A DNA stretch of 36,951 bases, taken from IMG/VR virus record IMGVR_UViG_3300010403_000041, positions 1-36,951 of that record, one strand, 5' to 3'. Shown here in pieces: positions 13,478 through 19,644 of the stretch. The position numbers and the translations under genes are program-made. The notes beneath the pieces were generated by a model. The model had not been told where the DNA came from and did not search any database. It saw only the letters and a program-made list of their open reading frames with translations. Position 1 is the first letter of the stretch. Every line of letters begins with the position of its first letter. The stretch is from a virus.

Positions 13478-14154
13478 GGCGCGCCCTTTCCGAGTGTCTG
13501 CAAGTAGGATTTGCAAATCGTGTTCAGTGCGTCTTCGCGGTTTAGCAACCCGGTTGCCGCGATGGCGCGTTCGAACAGGTCGGACGATTCCAGCGCCAGC
13601 ACGGCGCGCACGATGACCTGACGGTCGCCCGACTTCGCGGTCGGCGCGCGGCCCGCGGTGTCGCTCAGTTTCGGCGCGGCCGGGCGGAAGTCCGCCGCGA
13701 GTTCGGCAAGTTCGTCGTCAGAGAATCCGACAGGCAACCCGACTTCGCGCAGCGATGGCAGTTGCGCCAGCAATTTCGCTTCGTCGAAGTGCGACAGTTC
13801 GCCCGCGCGGTTGTCGGCAATCGCGAACGCCCGGCGCTTGTCGCCCTCTAGGCGCGTGACGACGACGTCGATGCGATCCCATTTCAGGTCACGCGCGGCG
13901 ATGACGGTTCCATGTCCGGCAACGATGACCCCGTCAGCGTCGATCACAATCGGCTTTTGCTGCCCGAATTCTTTCAGCGATTCGCGGATCGCTTGGATAT
14001 TGCGCGGGTTGTGTTCGCGCGCGTTGTTCGGATCGTCGCGCAGTGCGGCGATGTGCATCGACTTGATTGCCAGCGCGGCCGGGATCGCCGCGTCGCCCAG
14101 CGCCGCCAGTTCCGGGTCCGGCGTGCGTGTCTTGCGTTTATTCACTGCCTTCAA
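13474..14154 (-). CDS. ParB-like nuclease-domain protein
   Basis: A 226-residue protein with a ParB/sulfiredoxin-type domain at about 32-105. RDDPNNAREHNPRNIQAIRESL gives the N-terminal box; KEFGQQKPIVIDADG and IVAGHGTVIAARDL form the nucleotide-binding box, with Thr where classical ParB proteins have Arg (GHGR); DRIDVVVTRLEGDKRRAFAIADNR follows. The C-terminal half is helical and may bind DNA. Stand-alone ParB-domain proteins in phages often act with methyltransferases or in DNA metabolism. The start is a TTG at 14154 or a GTG at 14145; neither has a good Shine-Dalgarno. Confidence 0.85.
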   Translation of the reverse strand: MKAVNKRKTRTPDPELAALGDAAIPAALAIKSMHIAALRDDPNNAREHNPRNIQAIRESLKEFGQQKPIVIDADGVIVAGHGTVIAARDLKWDRIDVVVTRLEGDKRRAFAIADNRAGELSHFDEAKLLAQLPSLREVGLPVGFSDDELAELAADFRPAAPKLSDTAGRAPTAKSGDRQVIVRAVLALESSDLFERAIAATGLLNREDALNTICKSYLQTLGKGAP

Positions 14155-14587
14155 GCGCCAATTGCTTGTTGGTCAATGCCGTTTCCAACACGGTCTTTCC
14201 GGACGGCAACAGAATTTGTCCAAGGAACGCGCCTTCGAACGACAGGACGCCGACTTCGATTGCCGTCAGTTGCCCCTTGATCCAGTCGCGCAGGATCGAA
14301 CATGTACTGATCCGCGCTTGCGTCATTGCCGCCGCTTCGTGTTCGGCCCGGGTCCGGCGCGTGCGGCCCGGCGAGTAGGGATACTCTTTTAGCCACGCCG
14401 CCGCATAGCCGCGGAACGATGCCTTGACGACGATTTCGCGACCCTTGTAATTGAACTGGACGATGACTTCGCCCTTTTCGCTGTCGGTCATCGTGCCGAA
14501 GCGCTGGCATCCGAACTTCGTCAGGATGCGTTGTATGTCGTCGAGTGCGCGGCTTCCGCTTGTGGCCCGGTCATAGGGTAGGGTCAT
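14138..14587 (-). CDS. Conserved phage hypothetical protein (149 aa)
   Basis: A recognisable phage family. The protein runs MTLPYDRATSGSRALDDIQ, then CQRFGTMTDSEKGEVIVQFNYKGREIVVKAS, then AWLKEYP, then a helical region ending in IKGQLTAIEVGVLSFEGAFLGQ. A beta-sheet core with a C-terminal helical part is likely. It usually travels with the ParB-domain protein found immediately downstream here. The ATG at 14587 is preferred over the Arg-rich upstream extension. Function unknown. Confidence 0.75.
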   Translation of the reverse strand: MTLPYDRATSGSRALDDIQRILTKFGCQRFGTMTDSEKGEVIVQFNYKGREIVVKASFRGYAAAWLKEYPYSPGRTRRTRAEHEAAAMTQARISTCSILRDWIKGQLTAIEVGVLSFEGAFLGQILLPSGKTVLETALTNKQLALEGSE

Positions 14588-14594
14588 GACAGTT

Positions 14595-14831
14595 TCACGC
14601 CTCGCCTTCGACAACCTGCTTATGGAACGCCCGGCATTCGTCATAGAGGGCTTGCAATTCCGCGACGCCCGCGTCGTCGTCCGCCGGTAACTGCCTGACG
14701 ATATCGAGCAAGGAAAGTGCGCCGCCATAGAACGCGCGACGCGTTTCGGTTACCTGCGTCGGGCTTGCGCCGGGCGGGACCACTCGCGCCAAGTAGCTTT
14801 CCCATTTTTCCCTAATCGTTCGCATTCGCAT
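14595..14831 (-). CDS. Small helical hypothetical protein
   Basis: A 78-residue protein, MRMRTIREKWESYLARVVPP, then VTETRRAFYGGALSLLDIVRQL and a C-terminal helix ending in VEGEA. It resembles small helical phage proteins seen beside nuclease genes, and I cannot assign a role. The ATG at 14831 has GGGGGA six bases upstream and overlaps the nuclease gene by 20 bases. Confidence 0.7.
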   Translation of the reverse strand: MRMRTIREKWESYLARVVPPGASPTQVTETRRAFYGGALSLLDIVRQLPADDDAGVAELQALYDECRAFHKQVVEGEA

Positions 14832-15270
14832 CGCCAGTCCCCCGCCTGTTCGCCGCGCCGACGCGGATCGCCGCCACGCGCGCGACTTGCAGATTCATTG
14901 CGTCCCATACCACGGCCGCGGCTTCGTCGGATCGCACTTGCGCGGGCGCGAAGCGCAGCAACAGCCATCCATCGAGACAAACGCGGTTGTATTTTTCCAA
15001 GTCGCTCAGGAAGCGCGATTCGATGCGATGGACCTGTCCTTCGATTTCGACGGCGATCAACAGGTCGACGTGCGCGAAGTCGAGCCGCCAGCGGCGCAGC
15101 GGGTTGAATTCGTATTCGCGCACGAACCCCAGCGGCGACAGCGCGCGCCAAAGGATGCGCTCCGACTCGGAGTCGACGCGCGGCGGACGCGGTTTTTCCG
15201 CGGCCGGGTTTTGCCGTCGCTCGAACTCGCGCAACTGTGCCTCGTCCCATCGAAGGCCAATCTTCGCCAT
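14812..15270 (-). CDS. DUF559-type PD-(D/E)XK endonuclease
   Basis: A 152-residue protein with the Vsr/DUF559 restriction-endonuclease-like core. A helix SESERILWRAL carries E37; then comes REYEFNPLRRWRLDFAH with D64; then IAVEIEGQVHR provides the ExE pair E75/E77; then FLSDLEKYNRVCLDGWLLLRF closes the fold. All catalytic positions are present. A single-strand or structure-specific DNA nuclease is expected. It is the first gene of the minus operon after the control region, with AAGGA six bases before the ATG. Confidence 0.8.
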   Translation of the reverse strand: MAKIGLRWDEAQLREFERRQNPAAEKPRPPRVDSESERILWRALSPLGFVREYEFNPLRRWRLDFAHVDLLIAVEIEGQVHRIESRFLSDLEKYNRVCLDGWLLLRFAPAQVRSDEAAAVVWDAMNLQVARVAAIRVGAANRRGTGDANAND

Positions 15271-15482
15271 ATCGGGTCCTTGCCGAACCGCTTTTGTGTT
15301 TCGGTTGCCTGACCACGTACCCGCACCATGGGCACGGCTTGCAGTGGCGCGCTTGTCGCGCCGGTATCGCGCGCTTTGTCGCGCGATTCATTCCAGATCA
15401 GAAAGCATCGCGCGATCAGCGCGATTCCAAAAAGTCGCCCCTTATTAGGTTTTAATAAAAAACCATATATAGGTGTGCCCGT

Positions 15483-15520
15483 CGTCCCAAATCATCCCGG
15501 CGCATCCCGGGGCGTCTCGT
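15483..15520 (+). repeat. 10-bp phased array 1
   Basis: Four units beginning YR-TCYC with T at 15485, 15495, 15505 and 15515: CGTCCCAAAT, CATCCCGGCG, CATCCCGGGG, CGTCTCGTTG. The period is exactly one helical turn. The array overlaps a possible minus-strand promoter for the nuclease operon (TTGGGA, 17 bp, TATGGT, reading away from about 15493). Confidence 0.7.
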
Positions 15521-15547
15521 TGCGCGTCGCATCACATTCCGCAAAAG

Positions 15548-15585
15548 TGTCCCGGGTCGTCCCGCGGTGTCCCGCTGGCGTCTTG
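15548..15585 (+). repeat. 10-bp phased array 2
   Basis: Units with T at 15550, 15560, 15570 and 15581: TGTCCCGGGT, CGTCCCGCGG, TGTCCCGCTGG, CGTCTTGCCG. Like array 1 it is three TCCC units then one TCT unit. Both arrays, the DnaA box at 15646 and an A/T-rich stretch (15444-15472) lie in 15271-15684, where I see no gene. Confidence 0.7.
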
Positions 15586-15645
15586 CCGTATCCGCGTTTT
15601 TTGGCGAATCCGGCGCCCGCGCGATATACCCGGTTTATACAGAGT

Positions 15646-15654
15646 TTATCCACA
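15646..15654 (+). promoter_or_regulatory. DnaA box
   Basis: A perfect TTATCCACA, the consensus binding site of host DnaA, in gene-free DNA next to the two phased arrays. It could mark a replication origin. A single box is weak evidence and can occur by chance. Confidence 0.45.
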
Positions 15655-15684
15655 GGGTTATGCACCGAATTTGCTGCGGTGCGC

Positions 15685-15909
15685 TCAGGCATTCCCGGCA
15701 TGAATGAACGCGCACGCGGCCAGCGCCAGCGCGTCGGCGACGCCCTTGTCCCGGGCGATGTGCGCCGCGCACGCCAAGCGCAGGCACACGACTTCGAGCG
15801 GGCGCCCGCTGTTGAAGGCGTCAATCGCGGCATAGCGTGCGACGGCATCGCGTTCGCGCCGGGTCAGTTTGCGTGTAAGGGCGTGTCGTTCGAAAGCTTG
15901 TCTATCCAT
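15685..15909 (-). CDS. Small hypothetical protein
   Basis: A 74-residue helical protein, MDRQAFERHALTRKLTRRER, then DAVARYAAIDAFNSGRPLEVVCLRLACAAHIARDKG. I do not recognise it. I use the ATG at 15909, which overlaps the HTH_17 gene by 46 bases; a shorter start inside the frame is possible. It is the downstream partner of the regulator in a two-gene minus unit and may be a regulatory cofactor. Confidence 0.55.
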   Translation of the reverse strand: MDRQAFERHALTRKLTRRERDAVARYAAIDAFNSGRPLEVVCLRLACAAHIARDKGVADALALAACAFIHAGNA

Positions 15910-16142
15910 GCGATCACGTCGCCAGTCCTGCACATGCGCCGGTTGCCCATGAAAAACCATTTCGGTCCGTTGCCCTCTTTGGTCATGCGGTACAGCCGCG
16001 ACCGCGGAACCGACGTGAAGGCGACGACTTCGTCGACGGTCAGGTTTGGCTTGTGCTTCAGTTCGGAGGGCATCAGCGGGACCCGTGGAAGGGATAACTT
16101 GCGGGGTCGCCCGCCGTGTGCCTGTTTTTTCTTGCCTGCCAT
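15864..16142 (-). CDS. AlpA/HTH_17-like transcriptional regulator
   Basis: A 92-residue protein. After a basic N terminus (MAGKKKQAHGGRPRK), residues 33-81 read NLTVDEVVAFTSVPRSRLYRMT, then KWFFMGNRRMCRTGDVIAWIDKL: the winged MerR/HTH_17 fold used by AlpA-type activators and excisionases. GAGGGGGA lies about five bases upstream of the ATG. It points away from the XRE-like gene at 16591, and the shared intergenic region carries the reverse-oriented phased array. It may act as excisionase or as one side of the lysogeny switch. Confidence 0.75.
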   Translation of the reverse strand: MAGKKKQAHGGRPRKLSLPRVPLMPSELKHKPNLTVDEVVAFTSVPRSRLYRMTKEGNGPKWFFMGNRRMCRTGDVIAWIDKLSNDTPLHAN

Positions 16143-16590
16143 GTGTTCCCCCTCGAAAGTTAGGCGTGTTTAGCCGCCTTTGGAACGCTTGAAGCCGTTG
16201 CCGGGACGGAAGTCCCGCGGACCGACCAAGTTACGCTTTGCGAAGCGGGCGCGCAAGGGTCCGGGCGGCGTGTGCTTTCGCAAAACGAAAGCGGGCAAAT
16301 AAGATTCATGCCCGCGCTAAGGCATGCGCTGTATCCGGGGACGACTTTCGCTTTTCGTCAAATGGGCCAAATGCCCGTTTTCCGCTGGCTTGCGCTTGTC
16401 GCTTGCGCAAAACAACAACAGTGCTAGCATGGCGCGCTGATCGTTCTCAGACGACCTGAGACGATCTAAGGCGCTTTTAAGACGCTTTGAGCCGCGCTAG
16501 GACAAACTAGACAGCGGACTTAGAAAGGCGAGTCATAAAGGGCACGCAGGACAGACCCATAATTTCATATAGGCATAGGACTAAGGGACA
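16143..16590. promoter_or_regulatory. Divergent regulator intergenic region
   Basis: A 448-bp gap between the HTH_17-like gene (minus) and the XRE-like gene (plus). It holds a hairpin GCTTTCG-caaaa-CGAAAGC (16274-16292), GACGA/TCGTC arms (16340-16359), phased array 3 and A/T-rich DNA just before 16591. TTGACG on the minus strand (16361-16356) is a possible -35 box without a clear -10. This is a probable switch region. Confidence 0.55.
16445..16513 (-). repeat. 10-bp phased array 3 (reverse orientation)
   Basis: Seven units whose plus-strand GACG-like cores start at 16450, 16460, 16470, 16481, 16491, 16501 and 16510 (TCAGACG, TGAGACG, TAAGGCG, TAAGACG, TGAGCCG, TAGGACA, TAGACA). Read on the minus strand the unit is CGTCTYA. 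The first two units also form the perfect inverted repeat TCTCAG-acgac-CTGAGA (16445-16461). It lies about 80 bp upstream of the XRE-like gene. Confidence 0.75.
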
Positions 16591-16908
16591 ATGGACGCAA
16601 ACGCACTTACATCAGCACAGTTGAAAGCGGCGCGCGCGTTGTTGGGATGGACACAGTCGGACCTTGCGAAGCAATTGCAGGTATCCGCTGTAACCATTCG
16701 GTCATGGGAACGGCACGAAGGACCCATCAAGTCACGACCGGAACGACTGCGCGAGATTGTCGCGGGACTGGCGAAAGCCGGAATCGAGTTCGAGACACAA
16801 CGGACGCGCGAGTTCGACAAGCTTCACATTTCGCTTGTGAAGCGGCGCAAGCCGAAGAAACCGCGGGCCAAGGCGGCGGCGCCCTCGAAGATCAGCGAAG
16901 CGGCCTAG
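16591..16908 (+). CDS. XRE-family (Cro/CI-like) regulator
   Basis: A 105-residue regulator. Residues 8-60 (SAQLKAARALLGWTQSDLAKQ, VSAVTIRSWERHEG) are a textbook XRE helix-turn-helix: the GWTQSDLA helix, a short turn, then the TIRSWE recognition helix. LREIVAGLAKAGIEFE extends the fold as in short repressors. The C terminus is basic and has no peptidase domain, so it is more like Cro or a small repressor than like lambda CI. A weak AAGGGA lies just before the ATG. It probably controls the divergent genes through the array upstream. Confidence 0.85.
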   Translation: MDANALTSAQLKAARALLGWTQSDLAKQLQVSAVTIRSWERHEGPIKSRPERLREIVAGLAKAGIEFETQRTREFDKLHISLVKRRKPKKPRAKAAAPSKISEAA

Positions 16909-16913
16909 AACGG
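16896..16913 (+). repeat. 18-bp direct repeat, copy 1
   Basis: CGAAGCGGCCTAGAACGG, covering the last codons and stop of the XRE-like gene. The identical 18-mer ends the next gene at 17466-17483, and the following 40 bp are also related (GATCGA, GGCGC, GGTCC and CTTG blocks in the same order). Confidence 0.7.
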
Positions 16914-16995
16914 ATCGAGCCGTCGTCGGCGCGCCGGTCCCTTCACTTGCCCGCCGTAGAATGTCAGTCGTTCGCATTCTCGGGTCGGGGCACAC

Positions 16996-17478
16996 ATGAA
17001 GCGAATCGTAAAGGCGACACATCAGGCCGAAGCGTCCCCGGACGCCTTCGCTAGATTCCTGCGCGGTGACAACAGCGGGTTGCGCTGTACGCGCTGCGGC
17101 GCGCCCGCTGGCGAGTGTGATTGCTGGACGCCGTGCGCGTGCGGATGGACCTTCGCAAAAGGGACCGCCTGCAATAACCCGGATTGCACGGCCGCGCCGC
17201 GACCGCGCGTCCACAGCATGCGCGCCGGTCGGGATGCCTATCCCGCTGATGCCGTGCGGATCGACCGCACGACGAAATGGGGTAACCCGTTCTTTATCGG
17301 ACGGGACGGGTCACGCGACGACGTGATCCGGAAATATGAGCATTGGCTAAGGCTTCGCCGCCCGGACCTTGTCGCCGCGGCGCGACGCGAGTTACGCGGC
17401 AAGGACTTGCTGTGTTGGTGCGCCCCGCTGGCCTGCCATGGCGACGTGTTGCTCGAAATCGCGAACGAAGCGGCCTAG
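16996..17478 (+). CDS. DUF4326 protein with Cys-rich N terminus
   Basis: A 160-residue protein in two parts. The N-terminal 70 residues hold eight Cys in pairs (CTRC, CDC, CAC, then C59 and C64), likely two zinc knuckles. Residues 86-157 are a DUF4326 domain: DAVRIDRTTKWGNPFFIGRD, then a helix with YEHWL, LRGKDLLCWCAPLACHGDVL at the end. The WGNPF and CWC..CHGD signatures are intact. The domain is common in phages and has no firm function known to me. The gene sits between two 18-bp direct repeats, which suggests a cassette. Confidence 0.85.
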   Translation: MKRIVKATHQAEASPDAFARFLRGDNSGLRCTRCGAPAGECDCWTPCACGWTFAKGTACNNPDCTAAPRPRVHSMRAGRDAYPADAVRIDRTTKWGNPFFIGRDGSRDDVIRKYEHWLRLRRPDLVAAARRELRGKDLLCWCAPLACHGDVLLEIANEAA

Positions 17479-17483
17479 AACGG
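17466..17483 (+). repeat. 18-bp direct repeat, copy 2
   Basis: The second CGAAGCGGCCTAGAACGG, 570 bp after the first and again spanning the last codons (EAA) and TAG of a gene. The pair brackets the whole DUF4326 gene. Confidence 0.7.
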
Positions 17484-17528
17484 CTCAGGATCGACGCAGG
17501 GCGCCCGCGGGTCCTTTCCCTTGTCGGA

Positions 17529-17545
17529 CTTTCGAAAAACGAAAG
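17529..17545. other. CTTTCG/CGAAAG hairpin
   Basis: CTTTCG-aaaaa-CGAAAG, an inverted repeat with an A-rich loop between the convergent DUF4326 gene and the small zinc-ribbon gene. The same CTTTCG/CGAAAG arms with a CAAAA loop occur at 16274-16292. No T run follows, so it is not a standard terminator. Nothing else is recognisable in 17484-17621. Confidence 0.5.
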
Positions 17546-17621
17546 GCGGGCGATCCTGACGCGGCGCGACCCCGGAATTCCACTAGGCGACCATGTGGAA
17601 TGTTCGGGGTCCGGCGTCAGG

Positions 17622-17858
17622 TCAAAAGTTCGTGTTCCCGCGATCCCATGGGGCGACCAGCAATTGCCCGGGCGGCAAGTCGAAGCCGCGGCGTTGATGG
17701 CGCCGCATGACGACATTGAATTGCGCCCCGCATTGGGGACAGGTCACGCACAGCATGACGCCCTCGCGCGGGCCGGGGATGAACTCGCGACCCCGGCAAT
17801 ACGGGCACGCGTGGCGGGTATAGAGGCATTCCCGTTCGTCCGGCGTCAGGTCGCGCAT
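17622..17858 (-). CDS. Small zinc-ribbon protein (MRxLT family)
   Basis: A 78-residue zinc ribbon: MRDLTPDERECLYTRHACPYC, a GP..GV turn, then LCVTCPQCGAQFNVVMRRH. The start at 17858 is chosen because from this Met onward it aligns with the paralogue at 9456-9755; an in-frame ATG at 17885 would add nine residues. It is transcribed away from the GAGATAAC palindrome that lies about 65 bp upstream, so it may be under the same control as the integrase. Confidence 0.7.
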   Translation of the reverse strand: MRDLTPDERECLYTRHACPYCRGREFIPGPREGVMLCVTCPQCGAQFNVVMRRHQRRGFDLPPGQLLVAPWDRGNTNF

Positions 17859-17922
17859 TGCCCCGGGGTCCTGAAGTTTTGGCATAGGTTTGGCATAACT
17901 TTGCCGGTCCGTGCCCCTGAAG

Positions 17923-18161
17923 CGAGATAACATTATCTCGCGTTGTTCGAAGAATCAGTGAGTTAGACGCGGAAATGGCGGAGAGGGAGTCCCCTTTTTG
18001 CCGTTTTGCTGTCCCGTGTTATCTCACGGCGTCCCATAGCGTCTCAAGCCGTTTTCATAGGGGAAAACGACGCTGTCCCGGAACCCCTAAAATGCGTCCC
18101 TCTCCGCCCGAAAGTGTGTAAAATGCCTGAAGTGAGATAACGGATTGGCGGTTGTTATCTC
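17923..18161. promoter_or_regulatory. GAGATAAC operator cluster upstream of integrase
   Basis: The 18-bp palindrome CGAGATAACATTATCTCG (17923-17940), a single GTTATCTC (18018-18025), and the inverted pair GAGATAAC (18134-18141) / GTTATCTC (18154-18161) 12 bp apart. They span the gene-free region between the zinc-ribbon gene (minus) and the integrase (plus). They could be repressor operators or integrase/excisionase arm sites. TGTGTAAAAT at 18115-18124 is a possible extended -10 for the integrase. Confidence 0.65.
18011..18046 (+). repeat. 10-bp phased array 4
   Basis: Units with T at 18012, 18022, 18032 and 18042: TGTCCCGTGT, TATCTCACGG, CGTCCCATAG, CGTCTCAAGC. The period is exactly 10 bp and the second unit is also part of a GTTATCTC site, so the two motif classes overlap here. 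Confidence 0.7.
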
Positions 18162-18179
18162 GCCTTTATGCAAGCAAAC

Positions 18180-18194
18180 CCACTGACGAAAGGA
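18180..18194 (+). promoter_or_regulatory. Early-operon ribosome-binding segment before integrase
   Basis: CCACTGACGAAAGGA, identical to the 3' end of the early-operon leaders, six bases before the integrase ATG at 18201. It decides that start over the upstream in-frame ATG at 18168, whose codons run through the segment itself. Confidence 0.8.
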
Positions 18195-18200
18195 ATCGAG

Positions 18201-19520
18201 ATGGACAGGACACTTTTGGAAATCACGCAGCAAGGCGACTGCGAACGCAAGTTGTTGCCGGGGATGCATCCGACGAACGTCGATGGTCTTTGGCTAAAGG
18301 TCAAGGCAACGGGAAGCAAGTCGTTCGTTTGGCGCGGGCGCATGCAGGTCAACGGCAAGTCGACGCCGGTCATGCGCGGACTCGGGCCGTTCCCGGCAGT
18401 CTCATTCAAGCAAGCCGAATCCCTCGCGATTCAGGAACGCGCGAAAGCCACAAGCGGCACGCTTGCCCCGAAGGTCGACCGCGCGGCGAAGGCAAAGGCC
18501 CGCGTCGGACTGGCGGGCGATCAGACCACGTTCGAAACCGCGGCCCGCGAATACGTGACCTTCTATCGGCCGGACTGGAAGAACGCGAAGCATCACAAGG
18601 ATTGGCTTAACACGCTTGAACGCTGGGTTTTCCCGGCGATTGGCGGCAAGCAAGTCGCCGCCGTGTCGGTCGACGACGTCATCGCGATATTGAAGGCGAT
18701 CACGACGCCGAAGAACGACAAGGCGAAGCCGCGCTATGAAACGGCGGAACGGGTCCGGTCACGCATCGAGAAAATCATCGACCGTTACTTCGTCCTTCGT
18801 TTCGTCACGACGTACACGAACCCGGCATTGAAAAAGATCGTGTCGCATCACGTCAAGATTCTGCCGAAGTCCAAGCGCGTGAAGCGTCAAAAGTCGATGC
18901 GCTGGGAATTGGTCCCGGCGTTCGTCGCGGAACTGCGCAAGGTCAAAGGCGTGTCGGCGCGTGCGGTCGAATTCGTGATCCTGACCGCCGCCCGCGACAA
19001 CGAAGTCCGCTTCATGCAATGGGAACATGTCGACTTCAAAAAGCGCGTTTGGGCCGTGCCCGCGGAAGGTATGAAAATGAGCATCGCCCATCGCGTCCCG
19101 CTGTCGACGCGCGCAATCGAAATTCTGCTAGAGATGCGCAAATCAAAAGTCGACGGTTCCAACGTCGTGTTCCCGACGACGTGCAAAGGCAAGGAAGGCG
19201 TCGCCCTCTCTAACGGCGCGATGCTGGCGACCATTGACCCGTTTCGTTCACGCAAGGGACGCGAGACGGCTTACGGGGACTTCGTGACGCACGGGTTCCG
19301 GTCGTCGTTCAAGGTATGGGCAACCGACGAAGCGCACTATGACCGACTGACGTCCGAATACGCGCTGGCGCACACTATCGGCGGGTCGGAAGGCGTCTAT
19401 TCGGAAGACGCGGACCAGTTCAAAAAGCGCATCGAGATGATGGAAGAATGGTGCGAGTTCGTCGGGTCCGCGAAATCGAAAGTCGTCCGCATGCAGGGCA
19501 AACGGCGCGCCGCCGCCTGA
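18201..19520 (+). CDS. int: Tyrosine integrase (P4-like)
   Basis: A 439-residue site-specific recombinase. Residues 20-95 form a DUF4102-type arm-binding domain (LWLKVKATGSKSFVWRGR, LGPFPAVSFKQA). Residues 108-215 are the helical core-binding domain. The catalytic domain shows R265 in LTAARDNEVRFMQWEHVDF, a Lys near 292, HGFR at 364-367, H391 in LAHTIGGSEG and the nucleophile Y400. The final EEWCEFV helix is typical of the P4 group. All catalytic residues are present, so it should integrate the phage. It has its own control region upstream and a terminator downstream. Confidence 0.95.
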   Translation: MDRTLLEITQQGDCERKLLPGMHPTNVDGLWLKVKATGSKSFVWRGRMQVNGKSTPVMRGLGPFPAVSFKQAESLAIQERAKATSGTLAPKVDRAAKAKARVGLAGDQTTFETAAREYVTFYRPDWKNAKHHKDWLNTLERWVFPAIGGKQVAAVSVDDVIAILKAITTPKNDKAKPRYETAERVRSRIEKIIDRYFVLRFVTTYTNPALKKIVSHHVKILPKSKRVKRQKSMRWELVPAFVAELRKVKGVSARAVEFVILTAARDNEVRFMQWEHVDFKKRVWAVPAEGMKMSIAHRVPLSTRAIEILLEMRKSKVDGSNVVFPTTCKGKEGVALSNGAMLATIDPFRSRKGRETAYGDFVTHGFRSSFKVWATDEAHYDRLTSEYALAHTIGGSEGVYSEDADQFKKRIEMMEEWCEFVGSAKSKVVRMQGKRRAAA

Positions 19521-19611
19521 TGTAAAATGACGACGCTTTCCATCGTCAGTGGTAAGCAACCGGAAACCCCGCCGCCCTTAAAAAAGGCGACGGGGCGGAA
19601 GGTGAAAAAGG

Positions 19612-19639
19612 GACCCGGTTAAAACCGGGTTCTTTTTTT
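19612..19639. terminator. Bidirectional terminator between integrase and late operon
   Basis: Stem ACCCGGT / ACCGGGT (19613-19619 and 19624-19630) with a TAAA loop. On the plus strand it is followed by TCTTTTTTT; on the minus strand by CCCTTTTT. It can therefore end both the integrase transcript and the late operon, which stops at 19645. A weaker hairpin (CCCCGCCGCC/GGCGACGGGG, one mismatch) lies at 19567-19596. Confidence 0.85.
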
Positions 19640-19644
19640 CGTCC

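Noticed and set aside
14750-15391. A 213-codon minus frame whose start contains CKPCPWCGYVVRQPKHKS, like a zinc finger.
   Set aside because: After about 45 residues it turns into an Arg/Ala-rich reading that is the shadow of the DUF559 nuclease frame. Without a stop soon after the Cys motif it cannot be a small gene, and no slippery site is evident.
16531-16575. CATAAT and TATAGG as promoter boxes for the XRE-like gene.
   Set aside because: Neither has an acceptable -35 box at 16-18 bp, so no specific promoter is called.
19248-19559. Minus frame starting near the inverted CCACTGACGATGG element.
   Set aside because: It lies wholly inside the integrase gene and reads as a shadow frame (rich in Arg, Phe and Asp).
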